Below are positions 36,488 to 46,150 of a stretch of 64,000 nucleotides of DNA, piece after piece. A model generated the notes under the pieces. That model saw only the letters and a list, made by a program, of their open reading frames with translations. It was not told the origin of the DNA and made no database searches. Numbering within the stretch: position 1 is the first letter of the stretch; each line of letters begins with the position of its first letter. A program made the translations under genes and the position numbers. Origin of the DNA: Hyperoodon ampullatus (taxonomy: Eukaryota; Chordata; Mammalia; Artiodactyla; Ziphiidae); contig OX457056.1 of NCBI GenBank assembly GCA_949752795.1, positions 182,602,563-182,666,562 of the forward strand, given 5' to 3'.

Positions 36488-36489
36488 GT

Positions 36490-37590
36490 ATGTATGAACA
36501 CAAGAGTCGGCCCCTGGAAAAACTTTCAGTTTCGGCTACCCTGCTGAAGCTTCCATTGGGTATCAGGAGACTAGGGGATGGGAGTGGGGGGATGAAGCCA
36601 ACTTTATATAGTCCCATCTGAACCCAGGTAAATCAAATCAGATTGGAAGAAATTATCTGGATGAAGTTAGCAAGAGAGAGGTCTCTCTTTTTCCTGAGGC
36701 AGAAGCCATGTGGTTATCTTCTGAATACTCCAAATATCAGTGACCATCTTTTGTTATTGTTTGGAAGTATGACACAAGCCCAAGATCAGGTTGGGTTTTT
36801 TGGTCACACGCAACAGAAACAAAAACTGGACAAGTGAAGCAGAAAAGGATACGTATTACAAGGAAAGGGGAATCCTCGTGGACTCAAGTTGAAGGCTGAA
36901 GCTCCAGGCTGGGAAAGGACAAACAGGGTGCTTGCTGCTGCTAGAAAGCAGACTCTCCCCTTGTGTCACTCCAGGAGAAACAGTCCAGTGGGCTGGCCTG
37001 GGTCTCACGTCTGCACTTGGCCCTGAGAGGTCTCTGCAGGCTCCTTGACTTTCAGCCCCACCAAGACTGAACGGCCAAGGGGAGAGGAAATTCCCCAAAA
37101 GGTACCAAGTGTTCTTACTTGAAGGAAGGGATGGAAGAAGCGGAGTGTTTAAAAACTAACAAATATCTGCTAATAGTAGGTGGTATTTAATTGACTGGGG
37201 GTGTTTACTTAAGTCTAAGATTCTAATTTAGATCTCTAAGGACGCTATTTCCATCTTAATGTGGAAGTAGAGAAACCCCAGTGTTACTGAGTTTCAGTCA
37301 TTGCCGAGGTCAAAACCCCAGCATTCGGGATACCAAGGAGTCAGAAGACTCCCTGACTGTATCGGTAAGACCTCAAGAACAGAAAACTTGACTTAAAATG
37401 TCCAGAGTCACGGAGGGACCCCAATTCAGCCCAATAACACAGATTCCAGACGGGGGGTGATTCTGGCCCAGGCTCGAAGCCCAGTGGGGCACAAGGACTC
37501 AGGAATGTTCCTCTGTCCACCAGGCCGTCCTCAGAAAATTGGCCTTGAGTCATCATTGTTTGTCCCTCAGAGTTGCAAAGTGGATGCCTC
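36490..37590. other. Presumed intron, no gene recognised
   Basis: No CDS or clear element was recognised. 36770-36870 ('tcacacgcaacagaaacaaa', 'gtattacaaggaaagg') may be a diverged retroelement scrap. Confidence 0.4.
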
Positions 37591-37592
37591 AG

Positions 37593-37993
37593 TGTTATGA
37601 GTTGAATTGCATCCCCCCCCAAATTCATATGTTGAAGTCCTAACCCCTCATGACCTCAGAATGTGATTTATTTGGAAACAGAGTCATTGCAGATGTAAGT
37701 AGTTAAGATAAGGTCATTAGAGTGAGTTCTAACCCACTAGGGCTAGTGTCCTGATACACAGAGGAAAGGCCACATGAAGATACACGGGAAGAAGGCAGCC
37801 ACCTGCAAGCCAAGGAGAGAGGCCCAGAATAGACCCGTCCCTCACGGGCCTGCCTCTGTCCTCAGAAAGAACCAACCCTGCCCACACCTTGCTCTGGGAC
37901 CCCCAGCCTCCAGAACTGTAAGATAATGAATTTCTGTAGTTTAAGCCTTCAGTCTGTGGTACTTTGTTACAACAGCACGAGCAAACAAATACA
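37593..37993 (+). mobile_element. Solo LTR, ERVL-MaLR class (MLT1-like)
   Basis: Runs from TGTTATGAGTTGAATTGCAT to ...AAACAAATACA, with 'aaattcatatgttgaagtcc' (37620-37639), 'aagccaaggagagaggccc' and 'ccagcctccagaactgtaag' near the 3' end. This is the TG...CA structure of a mammalian MaLR LTR of about 400 bases. No internal retroviral coding sequence lies on either side, so it is a solo LTR. The exact subfamily needs a RepeatMasker run. Confidence 0.85.
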
Positions 37994-37994
37994 G

Positions 37995-39030
37995 TTTCAG
38001 GCTCCATGTCTGTACTAAAGTGAGAAAAAGGGCACCAAGAGAATGGAGACAATGGGGATCATTCCCTTGATCAGAAAGGCAAGAGTTTTCCCAGACGTCG
38101 GAATGCTTCCACCCCTGTGGCCAGAACTAGCTGTGTGGGAGTCTGAGACCATGAGCATTTAGCCTCTGCAATTTTTTGAGAGGAAGTAGAAGAGAGAGAA
38201 GGGGGTGGGGACAGGGGCGAGGCTGGCCAGGTACAGGGGCGGGGCTGATGCTCTTCCCTTTCAGGTGCCTTCTAAACGGAACCTACTGTGCTTTCTGGGG
38301 AGCAAGTGGCCCGATTTTCAAGACAGGGCTGAGGAGTATGTAAATACAGGCTTTCCCAGGGCCGTCAGTGGTGCCTCATCAGCTCATCCAGTTTACTAGG
38401 ACTTGGGGTCCTTTGCTTTCTTTGGCAGCCCTAGCTCAGCCCTTTCATTCATAAAAATGAGTCAGCCTCCCAATGAATCAGCATCAGAAACCCACCGGAG
38501 TGCTGTGGTCAAGAGACAGGAAACAGAAAAGCCCAAGGAAGGCTGGCCTCCAGGACCAAAACACAGCAGTGCTAGCACAGTGGCATCAGGCCCTGTGGGA
38601 CACCTGGTGGGCGACCCTCTGTGAGGAGCCAGGGTAGGATCAGGACCCCTGCCGTGCAAGCCTTACCACCCTGGTGGCACATCTTCATCTTCCATCCCTT
38701 ACAACCTTGTTCAGGCCCCTAAGCTTACTGCTCAGGCCAGCCAGGCAAGGAGGGGAGCGTGCGGGCTTGCCAGTTTCCTCTGCTGATGTGCCTGAATGGG
38801 GCCACTGTGTGACAGTGTTTCATCTGTCAGCTGCTAGAATGTTCACTGTGCCAAATGCCCCCAACTTGAGCCCACTCTAGGGTCTATACTTGCTATTTGA
38901 TCTAACTTTTCATGTACTCATGTGCTCATCCCCTGCCCTGGCCAGGCCTGTTCTAGGCATTGGAGGTGTGTACCCAATGGTAGTAATCAGGGTCCCAGCA
39001 GGAAGTAACATCCTTAGACAGAATCCAGAA
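37995..39030. other. Presumed intron, no gene recognised
   Basis: Short frames only. No recognised repeat apart from the beginning of the L1M tail at the right end. Confidence 0.4.
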
Positions 39031-39034
39031 GGGA

Positions 39035-39713
39035 ATGCAATGAACCACCTCATACCTATTAGGATGGCTATTATCAAAAAAAAAAAAAAAAAAAGCAGAA
39101 ATTGGAATTCTGTGCATGGTTGGCAGGTGTGTAAAATGCAACAGACAATGAGGAAAACACTATGGCAACTCCTCAAAAAATTAAAAATAGAACTACCATA
39201 TGATCCATCAATTCCACCTCTGGATATGTGCCCAAAAGGATTGAAAGCAGGATCTTGAACAGATATTTGGACACCCATGTTCATAGCAGCACTATTCACA
39301 ATAGCCAAAGGGTAGAAGCAGCCTAAGTGTCCAATGACAGATGAACGAATAAACAAAATATGGTGTATACATACAATGCAATACTATTTAGCCTTAAAAA
39401 GGAAGGAAATTCTGATACATGTTGCAGCATGGATGATCCTTGAGGACATTATGCTAAGTGAATAAACCAGTCACAAAAAGACAAACACTGATTCCCCTCA
39501 TATGAGGTACCTAGAATTGTCAAATTCATAGAGGCAGAAAGTAGAATGGTGATTTCTAGGGGCTTGGGGAAGAGAGAATGGGAAGTTGTTTAATGGATAC
39601 CGAGTTCAGTTTTGCAAGATGAATGCACTTAATACTACTGAAGTGTACACGTAAAATGGTTAAGATAGTAAATTTTATGTCATGTGTATTTCACCACAAT
39701 TTAAAAAAAAAAA
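39035..39713 (+). mobile_element. 5'-truncated L1M 3' end
   Basis: Starts in late ORF2 ('aatgaaccacctcatacc', 'attaggatggctattatc'), carries an unusual internal A-run at 39076-39094, and continues through 'catggatgatccttgaggac' and 'gtagaatggtgatttctagg' to an A-run at about 39700-39713. It lies in the presumed last CEFIP intron in the sense direction. Confidence 0.88.
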
Positions 39714-40313
39714 GAAGAAAAGAATGCAATGAAGGGACTATCACAGAGGTGTAGGCAGAATTAGGGAGACCCCAGGATGTGGAGTCACTGAGGAAGTGAC
39801 AGCCACTCTTCCGGCAGCCCCAGGGGGCAAGGGCAGCAGTGTTGCTGGGCCCAGCGAGAGTCAGATCCCAGGGGAGGGGCTGTAGTTAGAGAGGACTGTA
39901 GAGTTGCCAGGGCCCCACTCCACAGTCAGAAGCAGGACGTGGGGGGACAGAAATGCCAGGAAGGCTGGCTCCCCCTTGATCCAAGCTCCCACCAGCACCT
40001 CCCACTGGCCACACCCAAGGGCAAGTCAGAGAGTGAAGGATCCCTGGTGAGGCAGGCTCTGGGGGACTGTGCCCTCTTGGGGTGGCTCTGGGACAAGGGC
40101 AGTCAGCAAGCAGACAGCCTAGTGGCTCCTGAGTTCCGGGTTCTTACAGCCTAAGGAGGGGATAAGCAACAAAGAAGTACATGTAGTTTTAGATTGTGCT
40201 CAGTACCCCAAAGAAAATAAACCAGGCCCTGTGAGAGAGAGTGAGGAGGGAACACCCTGTGGAATGCCAGGGAAGTTCACTCTGCAAAAATGACACGTCT
40301 GGACTTTAGGCAC

Positions 40314-40660
40314 TGCATTAGTCAGGGTTCTCCAGAGGAACAGAACCAATAGGATGCATGTATATATACACGGAGGCAGAAGGAGATTTATTGTAAGGAA
40401 CTGGCTCATGTAACAGTGGGACTGGCACGTCTAATATCTTCAGGGCAGGCCAGCAGGCTGGACACCCAAGGGGGAGTTGAAGTTGCAGCTCCAGTACAAA
40501 GACTGGAGGTAGAATTGCCTCTTGCTCGGGGGATCTCAGCCTTGTGCGTGAGGCCCACCCACGCTGTGGAGAGTAAACCGCTTTACTGGCATTTGACCAA
40601 AAACTGGGCACCATGGCCCAGCCAGGTTGACACGTAAAATCGACCATCCAGACCAGCGTG
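40314..40660. repeat. Old interspersed repeat ('ttagtcagggttctccagag' family)
   Basis: Begins 'gcattagtcagggttctcca', continues with 'ggaacagaaccaataggatg', a TA-rich run and 'gagatttattgtaaggaact', and ends in 'gttgacacgtaaaatcgacc'. This is a common mammalian repeat whose family name I do not assign from memory. It ends some 45 bases before the pyrimidine tract of the CEFIP acceptor at 40725. Confidence 0.7.
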
Positions 40661-40702
40661 TCCTTCTTATATGGAGCCGCTAAGTTGAATATCCTATTCA
40701 TA

Positions 40703-40725
40703 CCCTGCACTTTTTCCTTTTGCAG
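40703..40725 (+). other. Candidate splice acceptor before the CEFIP coding exon
   Basis: 'cctgcactttttccttttgcag' is a nearly perfect pyrimidine tract and AG. Splicing here would give 144 bases of 5' UTR before the ATG. An alternative, weaker acceptor is 'cttcctggctggcag' ending at 40866, only three bases before the ATG. Which one is used cannot be told from the sequence. Confidence 0.5.
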
Positions 40726-40869
40726 AGAAAAAAAATTCCCACTTTGTAATTGCATCTGGTCATCGGGAAGCTCTAGTTTCGTGGGGAGAGGGCTGCATCC
40801 AACCCTTCCTAAATCATCACCCAGAGACGCCCACTGACTGACAGGGACGGTCTTCCTGGCTGGCAGAGG

Positions 40870-43800
40870 ATGCAGGGGAGTAAGAAGTGCACGGACGGCT
40901 TCAGCGACTCCTCGAGCATTGGCAGCGTGCTGGACGATGCAGACAGGGAGGTGAGCAGCCTCACGGACCGGGCGTTCCGGAGCCTGTGCATCTCAGAGGA
41001 CGCATCCTTCCATGACTCCGACCTGGCCCTGTCCCCGGTGTTTGGGAATTTCCACCAGAGAACGGTGAGCCATACCCATAGGAAAAGTGGCATTTGGAGC
41101 CAGTTACCATCCCAAGGCACGGAGCATGCCGGCTGGGCGGCCACGTTCCAACAGCTGCCCAAGTACGTTCAAGGGGAGGAGAAGTATCCCAAGGGCAGCC
41201 CCCCACTGACACCAGCCCAGAGGAGACTGGAAGTGCCAATTTCCGGCCTGAGGAGCAGCAACAAGCCTGTTTCCAAAGTGTCATCACTGATTAAATCTTT
41301 TGACAGGACTGAAAGCCAGCGTTGTGACAGCAGGCCTCCTCCCAGCAAGCCTCCAGCTCTCAAAAATCCCCCCAAATTTGCTCCTCTTCCAGAAAGTGGT
41401 GTCAACTTCTGCTTCGATTCTGCCTTTTTGACGGTCAGGAGGGTGCCTGCTGAAGTCTCCAGCACCCATAAGACTAACCACCAGCCTGGCAGGAAGCACA
41501 GAGAGCAGGAGTCCCCCAAGAATCCTGAAATGGCCTGTCACGGCCCCAACAGCTTCCTCCCAACGCCCAAAAACGCAGCCAACTCATTTGAGTCAAAGTT
41601 CCCCTCTCCGGCCCACAAGACAGCCACCAGCGAGACTGGAAGGGGCCAGGAGTGGGCTCGCAAAGGGACCTTTCTTCATAGTGAAAACAGTGCTTTTGAG
41701 TCATGGAACGCCCACCAACCCAGGCTGCCCGAGAGGAAGGATGCTGCTGACACGGTCGCAGAAAGCAAGGCTCCCAAGCATTACGAGGACACACCCTTGT
41801 TAAGAGAGCCCCCGGCCTCTGAGCACAAAGCCTCCCCCTGCCACATCCGGGCCGGCTGCGGTCAGGCAGAGAACAGGCTGGCCACAGGGACTCTCTCCAC
41901 ATCTGGAACCTGGGGATCTAGGGATCTGGGAGCCCAGGTATTTGCTACGGAGGGAAAAGCTTCCAGCTCACAGCCTGAGCCTCCACTGAAACCGACCCAT
42001 GCCCCCTGGAGGAAACCAAAGTCTGGCAAGGGAGGTAAAGAAAGTCTACAGGATGCTTCAGAAGAGAAGAAGCAAACCAACTGGAGAGGCCCAGCCTTGT
42101 ATACAAAGCACAATCCCCAGGGGCAATTTCCAGAAAAGGATGCTCTTGACTTGCCTGTGGACCCCCATGAGCATTACGATCCTTCTTTCAACATCAGTAA
42201 GCTTCTGACCCCTGTCATACCCAACAAGCATGTGCTGGAGTCATCCAACAGCCAGCCAGCAGAGAGAACCCCATCACCCACAGGACAGCTAAATGGATAC
42301 CAAGAGAAGGAGCCCAGTGAATGTCTGTCCCGGGACAGTTACAAATCCAAAGCCCCCAGCCTGCTGTTCAACCTCAAAGATGTGCGGAAGCGTGTGAAGA
42401 GCACATACAGTCCCTCACCTCTCCTGAAAGGCCCTGATGAGAAAACCAGAGGCAAGCAAGAATCCCTGAGCAACGGCGGCCTCCTTCCCAACGGGCTCGA
42501 GGAAGGCCCTCCAGATGAGCTTTCTAAGGAGACACCAGCTGATGCCCCTTCTGTGTCACTCATCAGTACCCAGAAGGACCCCAAAGCGGACCCCGGTGCA
42601 GCCTCTGCAAACAACTACCTAACCCTCACCTCACCATCACCTAACACCAAAGCCCCCTTCTGTGTCAACGGCGATGCCGCCGACAGTAACAGCTATGAGA
42701 ATGACGATGCCAATGGAGAATCGGAGATGGGCGGTGCCAGGCCCAGCTGGCGTCCAGACTCCAGGGAACACTGCCCCAGGAAACATCTGTCCCTGAAGCT
42801 TTGCAGTGGAGACCCTGAGGCAGGGAAGGCTGCGGAGACCCCGAAGACCTCCGGCCTAGAGAATGGATTCTTGAGATCCATCTCTCAAGATACAGAACCG
42901 GAGAGAGAGGCAAGGCTTCAGAATCCAAACTTCAACCAGAAATTCTCCCCAGGGCCCCTTTCTCCCGAGGAGGAAGATGTGTTTTACAGTGACAGCCAGT
43001 CTGATTTTATGCCAGGCCTCAAAAGTAAGGCCAAATTCAGCACCAGCTCTTCAGATCAGTCCTTTGCCTCGTTCGAGGATCAACAGAAGACGTGGTTTGC
43101 CGAGAGCCAGCAGGAAGACAGGAGGAATGACGTGAGTGTAGGTGACAGTCAGAAGGATGAGAAGGAGAAAGTGATGGAGGAAGATGAACTACAATACCGC
43201 ACCTTGAGTAATGGGCACGCATGCGCTGAGGAGCACAGCAAGCGGGAATCCTTGCAAGGAGAAGAGGAAAGTTTGCCAGAAGGTAGCCCCAGGAAGGCGT
43301 CAAGGGAGGAAGCTAATTTCAGAGGCACTGGCATTGGGGGAAGTAAGGATACAGCTCTTTCACATGCCAAAGACCTAACCCCTTCACCATGTTCCACTTC
43401 AAACAAGCACATACTCTTTGCAATTAAAGACAACACCCTCAGGGCCACCCCTGTGATAAAACCCATCATGCTGCCCCTCCTGAGATCCATGTCCTCAGAC
43501 TCCCTGCTGGGCAATGGCCACAAAGAGGAGGAACTGCCAAGGCCGGGCTGGGGCAGGGATGCTGGTCTTTGTGCCCCCGAGAGCCAGGAAATGCCCAGCA
43601 CTCTGACACCCGCCAGCGTGCAAGGCACACACTTGAAGGGGGCGGCCTGTGAGGATATGGAGGACCACGGGTGGGGTCCCAGTGCAGCCAGGTCAGAGAC
43701 CTCCCAGGCAGCCCCAAAGGGGTACGTCCCATTTCCTCCACTCACAGGAGAGCGCCAAGGGTTGAAGCCACCCCGAGAGGCCATACATAAAGTCATGGAG

Positions 43801-45156
43801 AACAACAGCAAGAGCAGTTCCATAGACCAGGGGAAGCTGGATGCTCCAAGGTGCATCCCCACGATTGCTTTGCCAGAAGGCGACCTAGAAGACCAGCCAC
43901 CCCTACAGAAGCTTGGAACCTGTTGGGAAGAGCAGGTGCAAGGCTTCAAAAGTCACTTTTTGTCTACACCCAGAGCATGGCCCCCAGGGAGAAGACTGGT
44001 CCCTGGTGAGCTAGCAGCTTCCCCCAACGCCAGCTCCCTGGAAGAGAACAGTGCATGCTCCCCTGCCACCAGCAGCATTTGGGATGATGCTTACCAGGCC
44101 CCCAGTGAGCCCAGCCTGTTGCCAGGGGAGCCTCCCCGCAGCAGCCCCTGGGCCAGCCCCCGCCCTGGCAGGGTGGCCCAGAGGGAGGACCTGACACATG
44201 CCGTCACGTGGGAGCCTGGCTCCGACCCCCAACTGGAGCCATCAGCAGAAGACCTCAGGACACTTTCTCCAAGAGGCTCGTTGTTGGACATAGCAACCAG
44301 CTCAGCTGGCCTCCTGGAGAAGCCAGAGCCTCCTGCTCAGCTGGAGAGGGCGGCTGGCAAGCCACCAGCAGTCCCACCCAAAACAGAGAAAGCCCTGCGG
44401 CGGGCCAAGAAGCTGGCAAGCAAGAGGAGAAAGACCGACCAGCCACAGGAAAAGGATGGCGAACGCCGGGAGGAAAAGCTGTACCCCGAGGACTCAGAGC
44501 GTAGGCCACCGTCCCCCGGAGAGAGGCCCCCAGCCAGGTTCCCCATGGTCCGTTCCCTGCCCCCTCCCGTGCGCCGCCACTCAGTGTCCGCCTTCTCAGA
44601 GCCGATCCAGAGGCGGCCTGGGGGGTCCCAGTCCCTTACACCCCTGCCCCCTTACCCTGCCACCCAGAAGGTCCTCCAAGACCCCCAATCTGGAGAGTAC
44701 TTTGTCTTCGATCTGCCACTCCAGGTGAAAATCAAGACCTTCTATGACCCAGAGACGGGCAAATACGTCAAGGTCTCCATCCCATCCTCTGAGGGGGGTT
44801 CCCCTGAGCCAAGCCCGCCGGATGCCCTTGCTGCTCCCTACGTGCTGTACCCGGGCTTCCGGCCCCTGCCCGTGACAGCCTTGATGCCCCTGCGCTGCTC
44901 CTCTCAGCTCTCTGCCCCCACCTTCCTAAGGCAGCGCCCTCACACCGCCGAGGCAGCTGGCCCCAGGCCCCAGAGCGCCCAAGATGCTGGCCTGCGGCTG
45001 GCCTCTGAGCCTCCCAGTGACCCCACCCAGCACTCTGCAGGCCAGTGCCCCTCGGGGCGCCCCCAGAGCCCAGGGGAGGAGGTGGGAGATGCTCCAAGCC
45101 TGAATATCATCTCCATTAACGACTTAGAGGACTTTGCCATGGAAGGCATTTCTTGA
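40870..45156 (+). CDS. CEFIP: Cardiac-enriched FHL2-interacting protein (CEFIP, C10orf71 orthologue)
   Basis: A 1428-residue protein in one uninterrupted exon, close to the human length (about 1435). The N-terminus MQGSKKCTDGFSDSSSIGSV and the C-terminal block at about 1260-1305 (SGEYFVFDLPLQVKIKTFYD) identify it. The family is a cardiac/skeletal-muscle Z-disc protein that binds FHL2 and modulates calcineurin signalling and hypertrophy. No folded domain, signal peptide or membrane segment is visible; most is Ser/Pro-rich and probably disordered. Distinct segments: SSLIKSFDR near 138, SLLFNLKDVRKRVKSTYSP near 494-513, an acidic LSPEEED stretch near 697, PVIKPIMLPLLRSMS near 861, PTIALP at 997-1002, and a basic run RRAKKLASKRRK at 1177-1188 like a nuclear localisation signal. 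The ATG has A at -3 and is the first Met after an in-frame TAA at 40810. No internal stop or frameshift is present. Confidence 0.97.
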   Translation: MQGSKKCTDGFSDSSSIGSVLDDADREVSSLTDRAFRSLCISEDASFHDSDLALSPVFGNFHQRTVSHTHRKSGIWSQLPSQGTEHAGWAATFQQLPKYVQGEEKYPKGSPPLTPAQRRLEVPISGLRSSNKPVSKVSSLIKSFDRTESQRCDSRPPPSKPPALKNPPKFAPLPESGVNFCFDSAFLTVRRVPAEVSSTHKTNHQPGRKHREQESPKNPEMACHGPNSFLPTPKNAANSFESKFPSPAHKTATSETGRGQEWARKGTFLHSENSAFESWNAHQPRLPERKDAADTVAESKAPKHYEDTPLLREPPASEHKASPCHIRAGCGQAENRLATGTLSTSGTWGSRDLGAQVFATEGKASSSQPEPPLKPTHAPWRKPKSGKGGKESLQDASEEKKQTNWRGPALYTKHNPQGQFPEKDALDLPVDPHEHYDPSFNISKLLTPVIPNKHVLESSNSQPAERTPSPTGQLNGYQEKEPSECLSRDSYKSKAPSLLFNLKDVRKRVKSTYSPSPLLKGPDEKTRGKQESLSNGGLLPNGLEEGPPDELSKETPADAPSVSLISTQKDPKADPGAASANNYLTLTSPSPNTKAPFCVNGDAADSNSYENDDANGESEMGGARPSWRPDSREHCPRKHLSLKLCSGDPEAGKAAETPKTSGLENGFLRSISQDTEPEREARLQNPNFNQKFSPGPLSPEEEDVFYSDSQSDFMPGLKSKAKFSTSSSDQSFASFEDQQKTWFAESQQEDRRNDVSVGDSQKDEKEKVMEEDELQYRTLSNGHACAEEHSKRESLQGEEESLPEGSPRKASREEANFRGTGIGGSKDTALSHAKDLTPSPCSTSNKHILFAIKDNTLRATPVIKPIMLPLLRSMSSDSLLGNGHKEEELPRPGWGRDAGLCAPESQEMPSTLTPASVQGTHLKGAACEDMEDHGWGPSAARSETSQAAPKGYVPFPPLTGERQGLKPPREAIHKVMENNSKSSSIDQGKLDAPRCIPTIALPEGDLEDQPPLQKLGTCWEEQVQGFKSHFLSTPRAWPPGRRLVPGELAASPNASSLEENSACSPATSSIWDDAYQAPSEPSLLPGEPPRSSPWASPRPGRVAQREDLTHAVTWEPGSDPQLEPSAEDLRTLSPRGSLLDIATSSAGLLEKPEPPAQLERAAGKPPAVPPKTEKALRRAKKLASKRRKTDQPQEKDGERREEKLYPEDSERRPPSPGERPPARFPMVRSLPPPVRRHSVSAFSEPIQRRPGGSQSLTPLPPYPATQKVLQDPQSGEYFVFDLPLQVKIKTFYDPETGKYVKVSIPSSEGGSPEPSPPDALAAPYVLYPGFRPLPVTALMPLRCSSQLSAPTFLRQRPHTAEAAGPRPQSAQDAGLRLASEPPSDPTQHSAGQCPSGRPQSPGEEVGDAPSLNIISINDLEDFAMEGIS

Positions 45157-45225
45157 GAATCACAGCAGACTAACCCACCCCCCGATAAACCCAGAAGAGC
45201 TTACTTCTCCCTCCCCCAGAACAAT

Positions 45226-45276
<51 letters not shown>

Positions 45277-46150
45277 CAACTCCTACTCAGCCATCTGAGA
45301 TCCCTAAAGTTTCAAAGGAAGTGGGGATCCTCAGAAAACGCCCCCTGCAGGGCTCCGCAGGGCTCCCCTCCCTGGGAGGGCGCTGCTCCGCTCTCCTAAC
45401 AAGTCCCTTCTGAGCCCCTTCCTGGATCCAGGATCTGCTCCACTTCTTTCCTCCTCCCCTCCCTGCTCCCTGTTCTCCCCTGGCCCTGCCACCAGGGTGG
45501 GTCCAGCCTGATTCCCTAGCAAGCTGTTCCCGCCAGCATTCCACCCACTCCTCCTCAAGGGTCGGCTCCCACAGTGAGCAAACCCCAGGACCCCCCAGAA
45601 GCATTGCGCCGCGCTGAGCCCTGCCCGGCCAGCAGGCCGCCCAGTACACCCCGTCCTAGGTCAGGTGTGGCACACGGTGGCCAACCCACCCTCACTCAGA
45701 CACAGCAGCCCTTTCCAGCTCACCTTAGGGGGTAAATGGCTGAGGGCTGAACCAAGGCAATCTTGCAGAAATGTTTATTTGAATAGAATGGGTTTTCTTT
45801 ACTGAGGAAACTTTCCTCTGAAGGCTATTTTCTGATCACCTTGTAAAAAGTGAAACAAGTTTGCAGATGCAGTTCGACTCCTGTCTTTCTTCTGTGGGCA
45901 GTGGTGGGTCTGTGCTGGTGAGTAAAGTGTCGTGCCTTCCAGGCCTCCCATCATGACTTGGCAGCCACCCAGGGTCTCCACCCTGAACAGAGTGGCCTCG
46001 ACACCCACTGTGGTCCCAGTGTCCTTGCTTGATCCTTCAACACCTGTCCGAGCCTTCTCGGGCCAGGCTCTCCACCAGTGCTGGGGCGGCAGAGATGAGG
46101 AGGACCCACGTCCGCCATCGAGGATGACCTGGGACCTGAGTCAGGCCCTG
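45157..46150 (+). other. Probable start of the CEFIP 3' UTR
   Basis: Sequence directly after the TGA stop, with no recognised repeat apart from the (CA)n tract at 45228-45275. I found no AATAAA close to the stop. AGTAAA lies at about 45922, ATTAAA at 47591 and the next AATAAA near 48622, so the 3' end cannot be fixed here. Confidence 0.4.
45228..45275. repeat. (CA)n microsatellite, about 24 units
   Basis: An uninterrupted AC/CA run beginning about 72 bases after the CEFIP stop codon, so probably transcribed in the 3' UTR. Pure dinucleotide runs of this length are usually polymorphic. Confidence 0.97.

Noticed and set aside
37593..37993. Endogenous retrovirus with genes
   Set aside because: Only a solo LTR-like unit is present; no gag, pol or env remnants are seen next to it.
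43149..43949. 266-codon minus-strand open frame
   Set aside because: It lies wholly inside the CEFIP exon on the opposite strand; low stop density there follows from the coding sequence on the other strand.
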